Source: Ruegeria conchae (GTDB lineage: Bacteria; Pseudomonadota; Alphaproteobacteria; Rhodobacterales; Rhodobacteraceae). Taken from it: a DNA stretch of 64,000 bases. The stretch spans positions 186,001 through 250,000 of the forward strand of contig NZ_AEYW01000001.1 of assembly GCF_000192475.1 (NCBI RefSeq). The letters run 5' to 3'. The notes under the pieces are model-generated. The model was not told where the DNA came from and made no database searches. It saw nothing but the letters and a program-made list of their open reading frames with translations. How positions within the stretch are numbered: position 1 is the stretch's first letter; each line of letters opens with the position of its first letter. This document shows positions 52,447 to 62,847 of the stretch, one piece after another. Both the position numbers and the translations under genes were made by a program.

Positions 52447-54237
52447 TCAAACCGGCGCAGTTGCGGCATCCAACCACAGTTGAGCGGCGTCGCCCAGCCT
52501 TGGCCGGACTTTTTCTACGACTTCGCCGTGATAGGCGTTCAGCCAGGCGCGTTCCTCGCGTGTCAGCATGTCGACCAGGATCAGACGCCGGTCGATCGGT
52601 ACAAATGTCAGCGTCCGCCAGTTCAGCATGGCCCGTTCGTCATCGCCACCGGGCAGGGCGGGGGCATCCTCCACGACGACAAGGTTTTCCAGACGAATGC
52701 CAAAGGCGCCCTCGCGGTAATATCCCGGCTCGTTCGACAGGATCATTCCCGGCTCAAGTGGGACGTGGCTGACCCGTGACAGGCGTTGAGGGCCCTCGTG
52801 TACGCTAAGATAGGTGCCGACCCCGTGTCCAACCCCGTGATTGAAATCCTGCCCGGCCAGCCACAGAGGCAGCCGTGCGACGCACTCGATATCACGCCCG
52901 GCCAGACCAACAGGCCAGCGCAGCATCGACATGGCGATCATGCCTTTGAGAACGCGGGTGAAGCAGGCCTTTTCCTCATCCCCAACATCGCCGACCGCTA
53001 TCGTGCGGGTGATGTCGGTGGTGCCGTCCAGATATTGCCCGCCGCTATCCAGCACCAGCAGGTGACCGTTTTCCAGCGTGCTGTCAGTTTCCTCGGTCAC
53101 GCGGTAATGCATGATGGCCCCGTTCGGGCCGGTGCCCGCGATGGTGTCGAACGAGATATCCTGCAGGGCGTTGTCTCGGCGGCGGCTTTCTTCCAGCCGC
53201 GTCACCACCTGAGTCTCGGTCAGGCTGCCCGGGGTCTGTCCATCCAGCCAGCATAGCAGTTCCACCACCGCTGCAGCATCGCGCAGATGCGCCTCGGCGG
53301 TGCCAGCGATTTCGGCCGGATTCTTGCGGGCTTTGGGCAAGGCGCAGGGATCGCCGCCGTCTACCAAACGGTCCCCCAACGTATCCGCCACGAATTGCGG
53401 AACCGTATTTGGATCAACCTGCACCTTGCCTTCTAGCGCCTCGACTGCAGTCAGGAATGTGTCGGGCTCGTGCTGGGTAACCTTGTCGCCCAAATGGTCC
53501 TCAAGCCCGGTCAGCTTGGCAGCGGCCATGAACAGATCGACGCGACCATCGGCGTGCAGGATGGCAAAGCCATGGGCCACGGGGTTGTATGCGATGTCCG
53601 AGCCGCGAATGTTCAGCAGCCACATGATCGAATCCGGCAGAGTGATCACTGCAGCCGTGCGATCCGCTGTTTTTAGCTCATCGGCGAGGTGATGGATCTT
53701 GCTCTCGGCGCTTTCGCCGGCAAATTCAATCGGATGCACTCTGACCGGATTCATCGGAGGGTCGGGTTGATCCGCCCAAATCCGATCAACAAGGTTATCA
53801 CAACGCACCAGTTCGATCCCGCTGCCTTCAAGGTCTTTCTGCGCAGCAGTAATCTGCCCTGCCGCGTGGAGCCACGGATCAAATCCCACCTTGCCACCAT
53901 TTGGTAGCTGTTCTTTCAACCACGTGCTCAGGCTGACATCGGGCCACGGCACCGGCGTGTAGTCTTCAGCGACCTGCGCCTTCACCTGCGTGCGATAGCG
54001 CCCATCAATGAAGACCCCCGCAATATCCGTGAGTGCCGCGCAAAAGCCCGCAGACCCCGTGAAGCCGGTAAGCCAGGCCAGCCTTTCATCTCGTGGGGCC
54101 ACATATTCCCCCTGATGCGCATCCGCGCGCGGGATCAGGAAACCCTGCAGGCCTTCGCGTGCCAGCTCATCCCGCAATGCGGCCAGTCGTGGTGGGCCTT
54201 GCTCGGGGCGTGCGGTCACTTCGAAACTCTGGAACAT
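52447..54237 (-). CDS. Aminopeptidase P (Xaa-Pro aminopeptidase, M24B)
   Basis: A 596-residue three-domain metallopeptidase that removes N-terminal residues before proline. The C-terminal creatinase-fold domain shows the five metal ligands: two Asp in VLDSGGQYLDGTTDITRT, His in GVGHGVGTYLSVHEGP, Glu in ILSNEPGYYREG and Glu in GIRLENLVVV. The two N-terminal creatinase-like domains and final EERAWLNAYHGEV tail match the long eukaryote-type aminopeptidase P found in alphaproteobacteria. Probably cytoplasmic. Confidence 0.94.
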   Translation of the reverse strand: MFQSFEVTARPEQGPPRLAALRDELAREGLQGFLIPRADAHQGEYVAPRDERLAWLTGFTGSAGFCAALTDIAGVFIDGRYRTQVKAQVAEDYTPVPWPDVSLSTWLKEQLPNGGKVGFDPWLHAAGQITAAQKDLEGSGIELVRCDNLVDRIWADQPDPPMNPVRVHPIEFAGESAESKIHHLADELKTADRTAAVITLPDSIMWLLNIRGSDIAYNPVAHGFAILHADGRVDLFMAAAKLTGLEDHLGDKVTQHEPDTFLTAVEALEGKVQVDPNTVPQFVADTLGDRLVDGGDPCALPKARKNPAEIAGTAEAHLRDAAAVVELLCWLDGQTPGSLTETQVVTRLEESRRRDNALQDISFDTIAGTGPNGAIMHYRVTEETDSTLENGHLLVLDSGGQYLDGTTDITRTIAVGDVGDEEKACFTRVLKGMIAMSMLRWPVGLAGRDIECVARLPLWLAGQDFNHGVGHGVGTYLSVHEGPQRLSRVSHVPLEPGMILSNEPGYYREGAFGIRLENLVVVEDAPALPGGDDERAMLNWRTLTFVPIDRRLILVDMLTREERAWLNAYHGEVVEKVRPRLGDAAQLWLDAATAPV

Positions 54238-54308
54238 GGGCGGCCTCTTCGGGTGGATTTGGATGCGGTGAAACCTGAGGGCTGCGCCAAAGAATGTCCA
54301 GCGCCAGT

Positions 54309-55481
54309 TCAGCTGTCCGAGGGCGCTCCAAGAAATTCGATGAGGCTTTGCATGTAGATCTCGTAGGCGGGGTTTCCGGGCAGCGGAATTTGATTGGCGG
54401 TTTCAAGGATAACAAGCGAGGCATTTGGAATGCCTGCAGCCAGTTTTCGTGCCTCGGTCAGAGGGTGAACTTCGGTGTGGCGTCCGTGCAGGATCAGGGT
54501 TGGGCAAGTGATTTCGGATAGCAAATGCAGGGCGGAGGTGCTGTTTCCGATGTCTCGATACAAAAGCTTTTGCTCACGCGAATAAAGCGCCTGCATCTCT
54601 TGCACCATGTACCGGACATCATCGAGTGGACCATCGGGAAAGTAGCTGAGCGTTGAGCCCATCGCGTATCCGCCGCCCGGTGTTTGCCAACCTTCTGCAA
54701 TGAGTGTTCGGATCGAATCGGGTTGTTTCGTATCACCCCGGTGGTCTCGCCCTTCGGCCCAGCCGCCAGCGATCACCAGCTTATCAACTCGATCCGGATG
54801 CCGCGCTGCGAAATGCAGGGCTGGGAAGGTTCCCCCAAACTCGCCGATGATCGAGAAACGCTCGAACCCGGCGGCATTGGTCACGGCCAGAATTTCCTGG
54901 ATCCTGAGGTCAAAAACGGCTTGATGGTCCGAGTTGGAGCTTACTCCGTGATCCTTGTTGTAGCGCAGCAGGCGGAATTGCTTGGCCATATCCATCAACC
55001 GGGTGCGTTCAGAAGACAAGCGCCATTCGGCTTCCAGATCATGAATGACCGAGCCGATGCGAAGAACGGGGTTACCACTGCCCGATAGCGAATAGGGGAT
55101 TGGCCGGCCATCGCTGCCTTGGGCATAACGCAGTTTCTGGGTCCGGCTGTTCTCGTCCGAGTTTGAACCAGCGTCGCTTTTGACCTCGGCCGTCATCTGC
55201 AATCCGCGTCGGACGATTGTTCGAATGATCCGTTGTGACTTGCCATCATCACCAACAGCCCGACGGGCCGCTGCAATGCGTGCACTGATCGTTGAATCCG
55301 AGACAAACCGGCCGTTCCAGACCCGATCGATGATCTCCTCTCGGACAACCAGTTTACCGGGGCTTTCAGCCAGCAATTCCAGCAGATCAAAGACCTGCGG
55401 TTCTACCGGTACGGTCTCGCCGCCCCGCAGCAAAACGTGGCGGTCCACATCAAGAACACAGTCTGCAAACTCATATCGCAT
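54309..55481 (-). CDS. Winged-helix regulator fused to a degenerate alpha/beta-hydrolase
   Basis: A 390-residue two-domain protein. Residues 1 to about 100 form an OmpR/CadC-type winged helix (VEPQVFDLLELLAESPGKLVVREEIIDRVW, then TISARIAAARRAVGDDG). Residues 117-390 resemble alpha/beta-hydrolases, but the nucleophile elbow reads GEFGG (Phe215 where Ser is expected), the acid position in HGRHTEVHP is Thr336 and the His position in ETANQIPL is Gln364. All three catalytic residues thus seem lost, which suggests a ligand-sensing role. It is divergent from a small ORF at 55621. Targets unknown. Confidence 0.87.
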   Translation of the reverse strand: MRYEFADCVLDVDRHVLLRGGETVPVEPQVFDLLELLAESPGKLVVREEIIDRVWNGRFVSDSTISARIAAARRAVGDDGKSQRIIRTIVRRGLQMTAEVKSDAGSNSDENSRTQKLRYAQGSDGRPIPYSLSGSGNPVLRIGSVIHDLEAEWRLSSERTRLMDMAKQFRLLRYNKDHGVSSNSDHQAVFDLRIQEILAVTNAAGFERFSIIGEFGGTFPALHFAARHPDRVDKLVIAGGWAEGRDHRGDTKQPDSIRTLIAEGWQTPGGGYAMGSTLSYFPDGPLDDVRYMVQEMQALYSREQKLLYRDIGNSTSALHLLSEITCPTLILHGRHTEVHPLTEARKLAAGIPNASLVILETANQIPLPGNPAYEIYMQSLIEFLGAPSDS

Positions 55482-55620
55482 GGGCTGAATACACTCTGTT
55501 TCGGCGCAGGCCTCAAGTTTCGATGATTATCCCAAGGAATTCTCGGGGGTTTCTCAGGATCGCCTTCAAGCAGGCGCGCGGCATAGTGACCACATTGGAA
55601 GCAACAGACAGGAGATCAAG

Positions 55621-55782
55621 ATGATGCTTCCCTTTGACACCGCGTTGTTGCGCCACCTGGCTGCCCGCCACCGGCCAAGCCTACCCCGCCCGCGCGCTGA
55701 ACCCTTGGGCAGGGCGATAACCATGCCCAATTGGCTGGTAATTCTGGTGCTTCGTTTGACGGCGCAGGGCGGGCGGGCTTAG
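55621..55782 (+). CDS. Small ORF, 53 residues, unknown
   Basis: ATG 55621 has an ACAGGAGAT ribosome-binding site at normal spacing. The product is basic and arginine-rich in the middle ([17 protein letters not shown]) with a hydrophobic segment near the end ([12 protein letters not shown]). It is divergent from the winged-helix regulator (139 bases apart) and its last four bases overlap the convergent cobT stop. I recognise no family; it could be a target of the adjacent regulator or a chance ORF. Confidence 0.4.
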   Translation: MMLPFDTALLRHLAARHRPSLPRPRAEPLGRAITMPNWLVILVLRLTAQGGRA

Positions 55783-57656
55783 CTGGCCCGCTTCATCCCC
55801 ATGACCCGCGCCCGCGCCCTCGGATCGCTGTCGAACAGCGCCGCCAATTGCTCGGTCATTGCCCCGGCCAGTTGCTCCACATCGGTGATCGTCACCGCGC
55901 GGTCGTAATACCGGGTTACGTCGTGACCGATCCCGATAGCCAACAATTCTACCATCTTGCGTTTTTCGACCATGGCGATCACGTCGCGCAGGTGCTTTTC
56001 CAGATAGTTCGCCGGATTCACGCTGAGTGTTGAATCATCGACCGGAGCGCCGTCCGAAATCACCATCAAAATCTTGCGCGCCTCGCGTCGGGCCAACATC
56101 CGGCGATGCGCCCATTCCAGCGCCTCACCGTCGATGTTTTCTTTCAGCAATCCCTCTTTCATCATCAGACCCAAATTGGGTCGCGCGCGCCGCCACGGGG
56201 CATCGGCACCCTTGTAGATGATGTGGCGCAGGTCATTCAGTCGCCCCGGTTGCTGCGGGCGGCCATCGTTCAGCCATGCCTCACGCGCCTGACCACCTTT
56301 CCACGCGCGGGTGGTAAAGCCCAGAATCTCGACCTTCACGTTGCAACGCTCCAGCGTCCGCGCCAGAACATCAGCGCAGATGGCGGCAATTGAAATCGGA
56401 CGCCCGCGCATCGAGCCGGAATTGTCCAGCAACAGCGTCACCACCGTGTCGCGGAATTCGGTGTCTTTTTCGACCTTGAAGCTTAGCGGCGTGGTCGGGT
56501 TGGCCACGACACGCGCCAGACGTCCGGCATCCAGAATGCCTTCCTCGCGGTCGAACTCCCAGGACCGGTTCTGCTGTGCTTGCAAGCGACGCTGCAACTT
56601 GTTGGCCAGACGGCTCACCGCGCCCTTCAGCGGTTCCAGTTGCTGGTCCAGATAGGCGCGCAACCGTTCCAGTTCGGCGGGTTCCGCCAAATCTTCAGCC
56701 GCGATTTCTTCATCATGGGTGTTCAGATAGACCTTGTAGTCAGGATCGGCCTCGGACGCGGGCGGCGGGGCCGGAGGTTCCAGCGGAGCTTCACCCTCGG
56801 GCATTTCCGCCTCATCGCCCATCTCATCCTCGGCCATCTCGTCCATTGAGACCTGAGCCTGAGATTGGTCCTGCTGCTCTTCCTGAGTTTGCTCAGGCGT
56901 CGCGTCGGCGTCCTGTTCGTCCTTATCATCCTGACCGGTGCTATCGGGATCGGGCTGTTCTTCGGCCTCTTCTTCGGCCTGATCTTCCTGCTCGTCGTCC
57001 AGCTCATCAGGGTCCTCGCCCAGCTGGTCGCCATAGCCCAGATCCTTGATCATCTGGCGGGCAAACTTGGCAAATTCGGCCTGATCCGAGAGCGCCTCAT
57101 CAAGGTTTTCCAGCACGCCGCCGGCCTGTTCCTCGATAAATCCGCGCCACAGGTTCATGACATTCTCAGCCGCAGGCGGCATGTCGCGCCCCGTCGCCAG
57201 ATGTCGGATCAGATAGCCCGCCGCCACAGCCAAAGGCGCATCCGCAGGCTGCTTGCATTGGTCATAGCCACGCCGGATCGCCTCATGCCCGATCTTGACG
57301 TCGATATTTGACGCGGTTCCGGGCATGTCCCGTGCGCCCATCGCCTCGCAGCGGGCCGTTTCCATCGCCTCATAAAGATCCCGCGCCATATCTCCTGGAG
57401 GCGCATAGCGCGCGTGCGTCGCGTCGTCATGGTACTTGCGCTGCAGGGCCAGAGCATCTGCCGTGCCGCGCGCCAACAACACCTCTTCGCGCGTCATCCG
57501 GCGTGAGACCTGCGGCAGCCGCATGGACTCGCCCGACAGACCTGAGGGGTCGACCGTATAGCTTACCGAAAGCTCAGGGTCATCGGCCATGACCTTGGTG
57601 GCTTCGGCCAGCGCCTTTTTAAAAGGATCAGCAGGGTTGTCGTTTGGTTTACTCAT
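55779..57656 (-). CDS. cobT: Cobaltochelatase subunit CobT
   Basis: A 625-residue subunit of the aerobic (late cobalt insertion) cobaltochelatase CobNST, which inserts cobalt into hydrogenobyrinic acid a,c-diamide in B12 synthesis. It has an N-terminal CobT domain, a long highly acidic linker rich in Glu, Asp and Gln (about residues 215-310) and a C-terminal von Willebrand A domain with the MIDAS motif DNSGSM. This layout is typical. Its start overlaps the stop of the racemase-like gene (57653-57656). CobN is not in the window. Confidence 0.96.
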   Translation of the reverse strand: MSKPNDNPADPFKKALAEATKVMADDPELSVSYTVDPSGLSGESMRLPQVSRRMTREEVLLARGTADALALQRKYHDDATHARYAPPGDMARDLYEAMETARCEAMGARDMPGTASNIDVKIGHEAIRRGYDQCKQPADAPLAVAAGYLIRHLATGRDMPPAAENVMNLWRGFIEEQAGGVLENLDEALSDQAEFAKFARQMIKDLGYGDQLGEDPDELDDEQEDQAEEEAEEQPDPDSTGQDDKDEQDADATPEQTQEEQQDQSQAQVSMDEMAEDEMGDEAEMPEGEAPLEPPAPPPASEADPDYKVYLNTHDEEIAAEDLAEPAELERLRAYLDQQLEPLKGAVSRLANKLQRRLQAQQNRSWEFDREEGILDAGRLARVVANPTTPLSFKVEKDTEFRDTVVTLLLDNSGSMRGRPISIAAICADVLARTLERCNVKVEILGFTTRAWKGGQAREAWLNDGRPQQPGRLNDLRHIIYKGADAPWRRARPNLGLMMKEGLLKENIDGEALEWAHRRMLARREARKILMVISDGAPVDDSTLSVNPANYLEKHLRDVIAMVEKRKMVELLAIGIGHDVTRYYDRAVTITDVEQLAGAMTEQLAALFDSDPRARARVMGMKRAS

Positions 57657-58354
57657 CTGTCCGCCCCTGCTTCTTCAAGCGTCATTTCATCACTTGCCAG
57701 ACGCGCCAGCATATCCACATGCACATCCAGCGCATCAACAACCTTATATCCGGGATCTCGCCCGTCAAAGGCAAGGTTCAGGTCGGTCCCAGCCAAAACG
57801 ACGGCATCAGCATTCAAATCATCCACCATACGGCGACCCGCGTCCAGAAACAGTGCGCGATCCTGATCGGAGCAAACCCCGGCAACGGCCATATCCTGGT
57901 AAGTTTGTCCCAGCATTTCGATCTCATCTTCCAAAGCAACCGCCCGGGTTTGCCCAAGCTGACCATAAAGTTTGGTCTGCATCACAACACGCGTTCCAAG
58001 CAACCCGACAGTGCCAAACCTCTGCGAGGCGAAATACGCATCCAGAGGCTTTACGGCCGAAATAAGCGGCAGCGGAGACAACGGCACGGTTTCATCATAG
58101 CAGAAATGCCCACCCAGCGACGTGATTGCCACACAATCCACGCCTGCCGCCTTCAGGCGATCAATGAGCCCTGCGTAGACCTGCGCTTGTGCATCCCGTT
58201 TGTCCGCCAGATTGTTGCGGATCAATTCCTGCACATCCGCATGCACGATGGTCAGTTCCATCAGCTTTCCACGCGCCGCCATCGCCGCACTCAGCCGCTG
58301 ATAATAAACCACCGTTGCAGCAACACCGATCCCGCCAATCAATCCGATATGCAT
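57653..58354 (-). CDS. Aspartate/glutamate racemase-like protein lacking both catalytic cysteines
   Basis: A 233-residue protein from ATG 58354, beginning [21 protein letters not shown], the Asp/Glu racemase family opening. The first catalytic motif, normally CNTAH, reads SLGGH (Ser79 at the Cys position), and the second, normally GCTE, reads AGTD (Gly189 at the Cys position). Racemisation by the usual two-cysteine mechanism is therefore unlikely. It sits between cobS (14 bases upstream) and cobT (overlap of four bases), so it is co-transcribed with cobaltochelatase genes. Function unknown; a lyase, a binding protein or a relaxed racemase are possible. Confidence 0.82.
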   Translation of the reverse strand: MHIGLIGGIGVAATVVYYQRLSAAMAARGKLMELTIVHADVQELIRNNLADKRDAQAQVYAGLIDRLKAAGVDCVAITSLGGHFCYDETVPLSPLPLISAVKPLDAYFASQRFGTVGLLGTRVVMQTKLYGQLGQTRAVALEDEIEMLGQTYQDMAVAGVCSDQDRALFLDAGRRMVDDLNADAVVLAGTDLNLAFDGRDPGYKVVDALDVHVDMLARLASDEMTLEEAGADR

Positions 58355-58367
58355 GGCGGTCCCCCTG

Positions 58368-59354
58368 TCACCCCAGGCTGGCGCTCGCCGCGCTTTCCGG
58401 CAGTTCCTCATCAAAACAACGCTGATAGAACTCAGCTACGGTCTGGCGTTCCAGTTCGTCGCATTTGTTCAGGAAGGACAGGCGGAAGGCATAGCCGATG
58501 TTGCGGAAAATCTCGGCGTTTTGGGCCCAGTTGATCACGGTCCGGGGGCTCATGACGGTGGACAGGTCGCCGTTCATGAAGGCGGTCCGGGTCAGGTCGG
58601 CAACGGTGACCATCTGGCTGACGGTCTTGCGGCCTTCGGCAGTGTTGTAATGGGGGGCTTTGGACAGCACGATCATCGTCTCGGCATCGTGGCTGAGGTA
58701 GTTCAGTGTCGAAACCAGCGACCAGCGGTCCATCTGCGCCTGGTTGATCTGTTGCGTGCCATGATAGAGGCCGGTGGTGTCGCCCAGACCCACGGTGTTT
58801 GCAGTCGCAAACAGGCGGAAGTTCGGGTTCGGCGTGATGATTTCATTCTGGTCCAGCAAGGTCAGCTTGCCGTCATGCTCCAGCACGCGCTGGATTACGA
58901 ACATCACATCCGCACGGCCCGCGTCGTATTCGTCGAACACGATGGCAACGGGGTTACGCAGGGCCCAGGGCAGGATGCCTTCGTGGAACTCGGTGACCTG
59001 CTTGCCGTCGCGCAGCTTGATCGCATCCTTACCGATCAGGTCGATCCGGCTGATGTGGCTGTCGAGGTTCACACGCACGGCGGGCCAGTTCAGACGGGCA
59101 GCGACCTGTTCGATATGGGTCGATTTCCCAGTGCCGTGATAGCCCTGAATCATCACCCGGCGGTTATGGGTAAAGCCGGCAAGAATCGCCAATGTGGTTT
59201 CGGGGTCGAACTTGTAGGTCGGGTCGATGACCGGCACGCGGTCGCTGCGCTCGGCAAAGCCTTTGACTGCCATATCGCTGTCAATGCCAAACACCTCGCG
59301 AACCGAAATGTCCTCGGTGGGTTTTGCGTTGATGTCGATCGATCCGTCAGCCAT
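58368..59354 (-). CDS. cobS: Cobaltochelatase subunit CobS
   Basis: A 328-residue AAA+ ATPase of the MoxR/CobS type that drives cobalt insertion with CobT and CobN. Walker A is [10 protein letters not shown] (residues 71-80), Walker B is IVFDEYDAG, and the characteristic N-terminal [22 protein letters not shown] is present. The gene heads the cobS-racemase-cobT group. A short inverted repeat CGGGTT-TG-AACCCG lies 32 bases upstream (59386-59399). It ends SAASASLG. Confidence 0.97.
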   Translation of the reverse strand: MADGSIDINAKPTEDISVREVFGIDSDMAVKGFAERSDRVPVIDPTYKFDPETTLAILAGFTHNRRVMIQGYHGTGKSTHIEQVAARLNWPAVRVNLDSHISRIDLIGKDAIKLRDGKQVTEFHEGILPWALRNPVAIVFDEYDAGRADVMFVIQRVLEHDGKLTLLDQNEIITPNPNFRLFATANTVGLGDTTGLYHGTQQINQAQMDRWSLVSTLNYLSHDAETMIVLSKAPHYNTAEGRKTVSQMVTVADLTRTAFMNGDLSTVMSPRTVINWAQNAEIFRNIGYAFRLSFLNKCDELERQTVAEFYQRCFDEELPESAASASLG

Positions 59355-59385
59355 GCGCCTTGTCCTTATCCTTTGGCCCGTTCAC

Positions 59386-59399
59386 CGGGTTTGAACCCG
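59386..59399. terminator. Short hairpin between dnaE2 and cobS
   Basis: CGGGTT and AACCCG form a 6-bp inverted repeat with a 2-base loop. It lies in the 145-base gap after dnaE2 and before cobS. It may end the dnaE2 transcript or lie in the cobS leader; there is no T-run. Confidence 0.3.
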
Positions 59400-59499
59400 T
59401 GTGTGGTGCAACATATTGCGGGCAAGGGCAAGGGAAAGAGGTGACCGGATCACGCTAGCCGGATGTTTCTTTGAAACTGGCCTTATGATGGCGCGGGTT

Positions 59500-62400
59500 C
59501 TAGTGAAAATCCCGGCTCGGGAACAGCCGCTTGGCCTGTTCGCGCGGATGACGGGCGCTTGGGCCGTTCTGTCGGGGACGCGGGGTGTCATCAGCTTGCG
59601 GTTGGGTGATGCCGATGGCCTCATCCAGCGGGTGCCCAAGCTCGGACAGTTTGTGCGACATATCAGTGATCTCCTGCGCGATCAGGTGCACGACGATCCC
59701 CTCGCGCTGCAGATACCCGCGGACCTGCAACAACCGCCCGCCCATCACGATGCGGCGAAACCGTTCATAGACCTTAGGCCAGACAACCACATTGCTGACC
59801 CCGGTTTCATCCTCGAGCGTTAGAAAGATCACGCCCGAGGCGGTTCCCGGCCGTTGGCGTGTGATCACCAGCCCGCACACGCTGTAGCGGCCCAGCGGGA
59901 TGTCCTGCAGCGTGGCATGGGGCACAAGGCCGGGGATGGACGGGCGCAACAGCTCCATCGGGTGTGAACGTAGGGTCAGGCGGGTCGAGACGTAGTCTTC
60001 GACCACTTCCTCGCCCAGATGCATCACCGGCAGGTTCACCTGTGGTTCGTTAATGCTTTCCCCATCGATCGGGTCATTGAACAGTGGCAGGGCGGTTCGG
60101 CTGCGGATGGCTTTGACATGCCACAGGGCGTCGCGCCGGGTCAGATCCATACCGGAAAACGCATCCGCCTCGGCCAGACGGGTCAGTACATCCGGGCGCA
60201 GTCCTGCGCGCAGCCACAGCGTTTCGGGGTCCGGATACCCATTACCCCGCGCGGCCACGATCCAATCCGCATCCTCCTGCTTGAACCCTTTGATCTGGCG
60301 AAAACCCAGCCGCAGGGCCAGCGCCCCGTCGGCGCGGCGTTCCAGCAGATTGTCCCAGGTCGAGGTGTTAACGCAGACCGGGCGGATCTCGACCCCATGC
60401 TCGCGCGCGTCCCGCGCGATCTGGGCCGGGGCGTAAAACCCCATGGGTTGCGAATTCAACAGCGCGCAGGCAAAGATCGCCGGGTGGTGGCATTTCATCC
60501 AGGCCGAGACATAGGCGAGCATCGCAAAAGCCGCCGCATGGCTTTCGGGAAAGCCGTAATCGGCAAAGCCTTCGATCTGGCCAAAGCAGCGGTCGGCGAC
60601 CTCGGGCGTATAGCCATTGTTCAGCATCCCCGCGATGAACTTGTCGCGATAAGTGCCAATGGTCCCCATGCGCCGGAACGAGGCCAGCGAGCGGCGCAGG
60701 TGGTCGGCCTCTTCCGCCGAAAACCCTGCACCAACCACGGCGATTTGCAGGGCCTGTTCCTGAAACAGCGGCACGCCCAGCGTGCGCCGTGTCACCTCTT
60801 CCAAAGCGGGGCCGAAGGGTTCGGACTTTTCCAGCCCGTTGCGCCGCCGGATATAGGGCTGCACCATATCGCCCTGAATGGGGCCGGGGCGGACGATGGC
60901 GACCTCGATCACCAGATCGTAGAACTCACGCGGCCTCATCCGGGGCAGGAAATTCATCTGTGCCCGGCTTTCGACCTGAAACACGCCCACCGCATCGGCG
61001 GCGCACAGCATGTCATAGGTCGCCGTGTCCTCTTGCGGGACGGTGGCGATGCTGAGGGTTTCGCTGTTGTGTTGCTGCATCAGGTCAAACGCCTTGCGGA
61101 TACAGCTGAGCATCCCCAGCCCCAATATATCCACCTTCAGAATGCCAAGCGCATCGATGTCGTCCTTGTCCCACTCGATCACGGTGCGATCTTCCATCGC
61201 GGCGTTTTCAATCGGGCACAGCTCATCCAGCCGCCCTTTGGTGATGACAAACCCGCCTACATGCTGCGACAGATGGCGGGGGAAGCCGATGATCTCGCCA
61301 ATCAGTCGAACCGTCTGCATCAGGCGCCGGTCTTTGAGGTCGAGGCCGAGTTCCTGCAGCCTCTCGGCGTCAACGCCGCCATTGCTCATCCCCCAGATCT
61401 GGCCGGACAGACCTGCGGTGACGTCCTGAGACAGGCCCATCACCTTGCCCACCTCGCGGATTGCCGCGCGGGATCGGAAATGGATGACCGTGGCACAGAG
61501 GCCCGCGCGGTGGCGGCCATATTTCTCGTAAATCCACTGGATCACCTCTTCGCGCCGCTCGTGTTCGAAATCCACATCGATATCCGGCGGCTCACCCCGG
61601 TACTTCGAGACAAAACGCTCGAACACCATGGCGATCATGTCGGGGCTGACATCGGTGATGCCCAGCAGATAACACAGGATCGAATTGGCGGCAGATCCGC
61701 GCCCCTGGCACAGAATGCCCTGCGAGCGGGCGAATTGCACAATGTCATGCACGGTCAGGAAATAGGCCGGGAAATCCAGATCGGCGACCAGGGCCAGTTC
61801 CTTTTTCATCAGACTGATGGCCTTCTCGGTCGGGCCATCGGGATAGCGCCGTTTCAACCCCTCGCGCGCCAGACGTTCCAGTCGCGCCAGCGGGGTCTCG
61901 GTGCTGGCGATCTCGTCTGGGTATTCGTAAGACAGCTCGCTCAGGTCAAAGCTGCAGCGGTCGGCGATTTCCAACGTGCGGCGCAGCGCGCCGGGGTGAT
62001 CCTGAAACAGCCGGGCCATATCCGCATAGCCTTTCAGCCGCCGCTCGGCATTGGGCAGGGCGCGGGTGCCGATCTGGTCAATGGTGATGTGTTCGCGCAT
62101 GCAGGTCAGCACATCGGCCAGTTGGCGGCGGTTGCCACGGTGCATCAGCACATCGCCTACCGCCACCATGGGGGCCGAGGCCCGCAGCGCCGCCTGCGCA
62201 CAGGCCGCTAGATAAGCCCGGTCACTGCCGTCATAGCGCGGCACAGCGCCCAGAAAGACCGCATTGGGGAATTGCCGCCGGACGGTCTGAATGTCGGGGA
62301 TGGCCTGTTTCAACCCTGCCTGAGGCAGTGCGATCAGGATCATCCCCTGACAGGACGCCAGCATGTCTTTCAGGTCCAGATGGCAGTCGCCTTTCTCGGC

Positions 62401-62847
62401 CCGTCGTTTGCCCCGCGTCAGCAGGCGGGTCAGTCGCTGATAGGCGGCGCGGTCGCGGGGCAGGGCCAGCCAGTGCACCGCGCTGTCGCGCAGAACCAGA
62501 CGGCAGCCGACGATCAGCTTGGGCAGGGCGGGTACGTCCGGTTTGTCGATCGGCTGCACATGCCCGACCTCTTGCCGGGATGAGGAATCGAGCCGGTGTT
62601 GCGAGCGGATTTGAACCGCGCCTTCCGCCTCGCGCCGCAGCTCTTTCAATGTGCTCCAGCCCCGGACCACCCCGGCCAGAGAGTTCCGGTCGGTGATCGC
62701 GATGGCCTTCAGGCCCAGCTCTGCCGCGCGGGTCACCAGCTCTTCTGGGTGTGAGGCTCCGGTCAGGAAGGTGAAATTGGTGGTTACGCCCAGCTCGGCA
62801 TAGCCGGGTTCCTGCGCGTGTGAGCTGGGCGGGTTCGGTTTGGTCAT
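59500..62847 (-). CDS. dnaE2: Error-prone DNA polymerase DnaE2
   Basis: A 1115-residue C-family polymerase of the DnaE2/ImuC type, used in damage-induced mutagenesis. The PHP domain is at the N-terminus (ELGVTTNFTFLTGASHPEELV, IAITDRNSLAG), the polymerase core has GRGSAANSILCYLLGIT and PDIDVDFEHERREEVI with its aspartates, and the C-terminus carries an OB-fold (LVITRQRPGTASGVIFLTLEDETG). I set the start at ATG 62847, which overlaps the imuB stop (ATGA); an in-frame extension to 62901 lies inside imuB. Coupling with imuB is the classic imuA-imuB-dnaE2 cassette. Confidence 0.96.
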   Translation of the reverse strand: MTKPNPPSSHAQEPGYAELGVTTNFTFLTGASHPEELVTRAAELGLKAIAITDRNSLAGVVRGWSTLKELRREAEGAVQIRSQHRLDSSSRQEVGHVQPIDKPDVPALPKLIVGCRLVLRDSAVHWLALPRDRAAYQRLTRLLTRGKRRAEKGDCHLDLKDMLASCQGMILIALPQAGLKQAIPDIQTVRRQFPNAVFLGAVPRYDGSDRAYLAACAQAALRASAPMVAVGDVLMHRGNRRQLADVLTCMREHITIDQIGTRALPNAERRLKGYADMARLFQDHPGALRRTLEIADRCSFDLSELSYEYPDEIASTETPLARLERLAREGLKRRYPDGPTEKAISLMKKELALVADLDFPAYFLTVHDIVQFARSQGILCQGRGSAANSILCYLLGITDVSPDMIAMVFERFVSKYRGEPPDIDVDFEHERREEVIQWIYEKYGRHRAGLCATVIHFRSRAAIREVGKVMGLSQDVTAGLSGQIWGMSNGGVDAERLQELGLDLKDRRLMQTVRLIGEIIGFPRHLSQHVGGFVITKGRLDELCPIENAAMEDRTVIEWDKDDIDALGILKVDILGLGMLSCIRKAFDLMQQHNSETLSIATVPQEDTATYDMLCAADAVGVFQVESRAQMNFLPRMRPREFYDLVIEVAIVRPGPIQGDMVQPYIRRRNGLEKSEPFGPALEEVTRRTLGVPLFQEQALQIAVVGAGFSAEEADHLRRSLASFRRMGTIGTYRDKFIAGMLNNGYTPEVADRCFGQIEGFADYGFPESHAAAFAMLAYVSAWMKCHHPAIFACALLNSQPMGFYAPAQIARDAREHGVEIRPVCVNTSTWDNLLERRADGALALRLGFRQIKGFKQEDADWIVAARGNGYPDPETLWLRAGLRPDVLTRLAEADAFSGMDLTRRDALWHVKAIRSRTALPLFNDPIDGESINEPQVNLPVMHLGEEVVEDYVSTRLTLRSHPMELLRPSIPGLVPHATLQDIPLGRYSVCGLVITRQRPGTASGVIFLTLEDETGVSNVVVWPKVYERFRRIVMGGRLLQVRGYLQREGIVVHLIAQEITDMSHKLSELGHPLDEAIGITQPQADDTPRPRQNGPSARHPREQAKRLFPSRDFH

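Noticed and set aside
60019..62211. 730-codon open frame on the plus strand opposite dnaE2
   Set aside because: It is the antisense shadow of a GC-rich real gene with clear DnaE2 motifs; the translation is His/Gln/Arg-rich with no family features.
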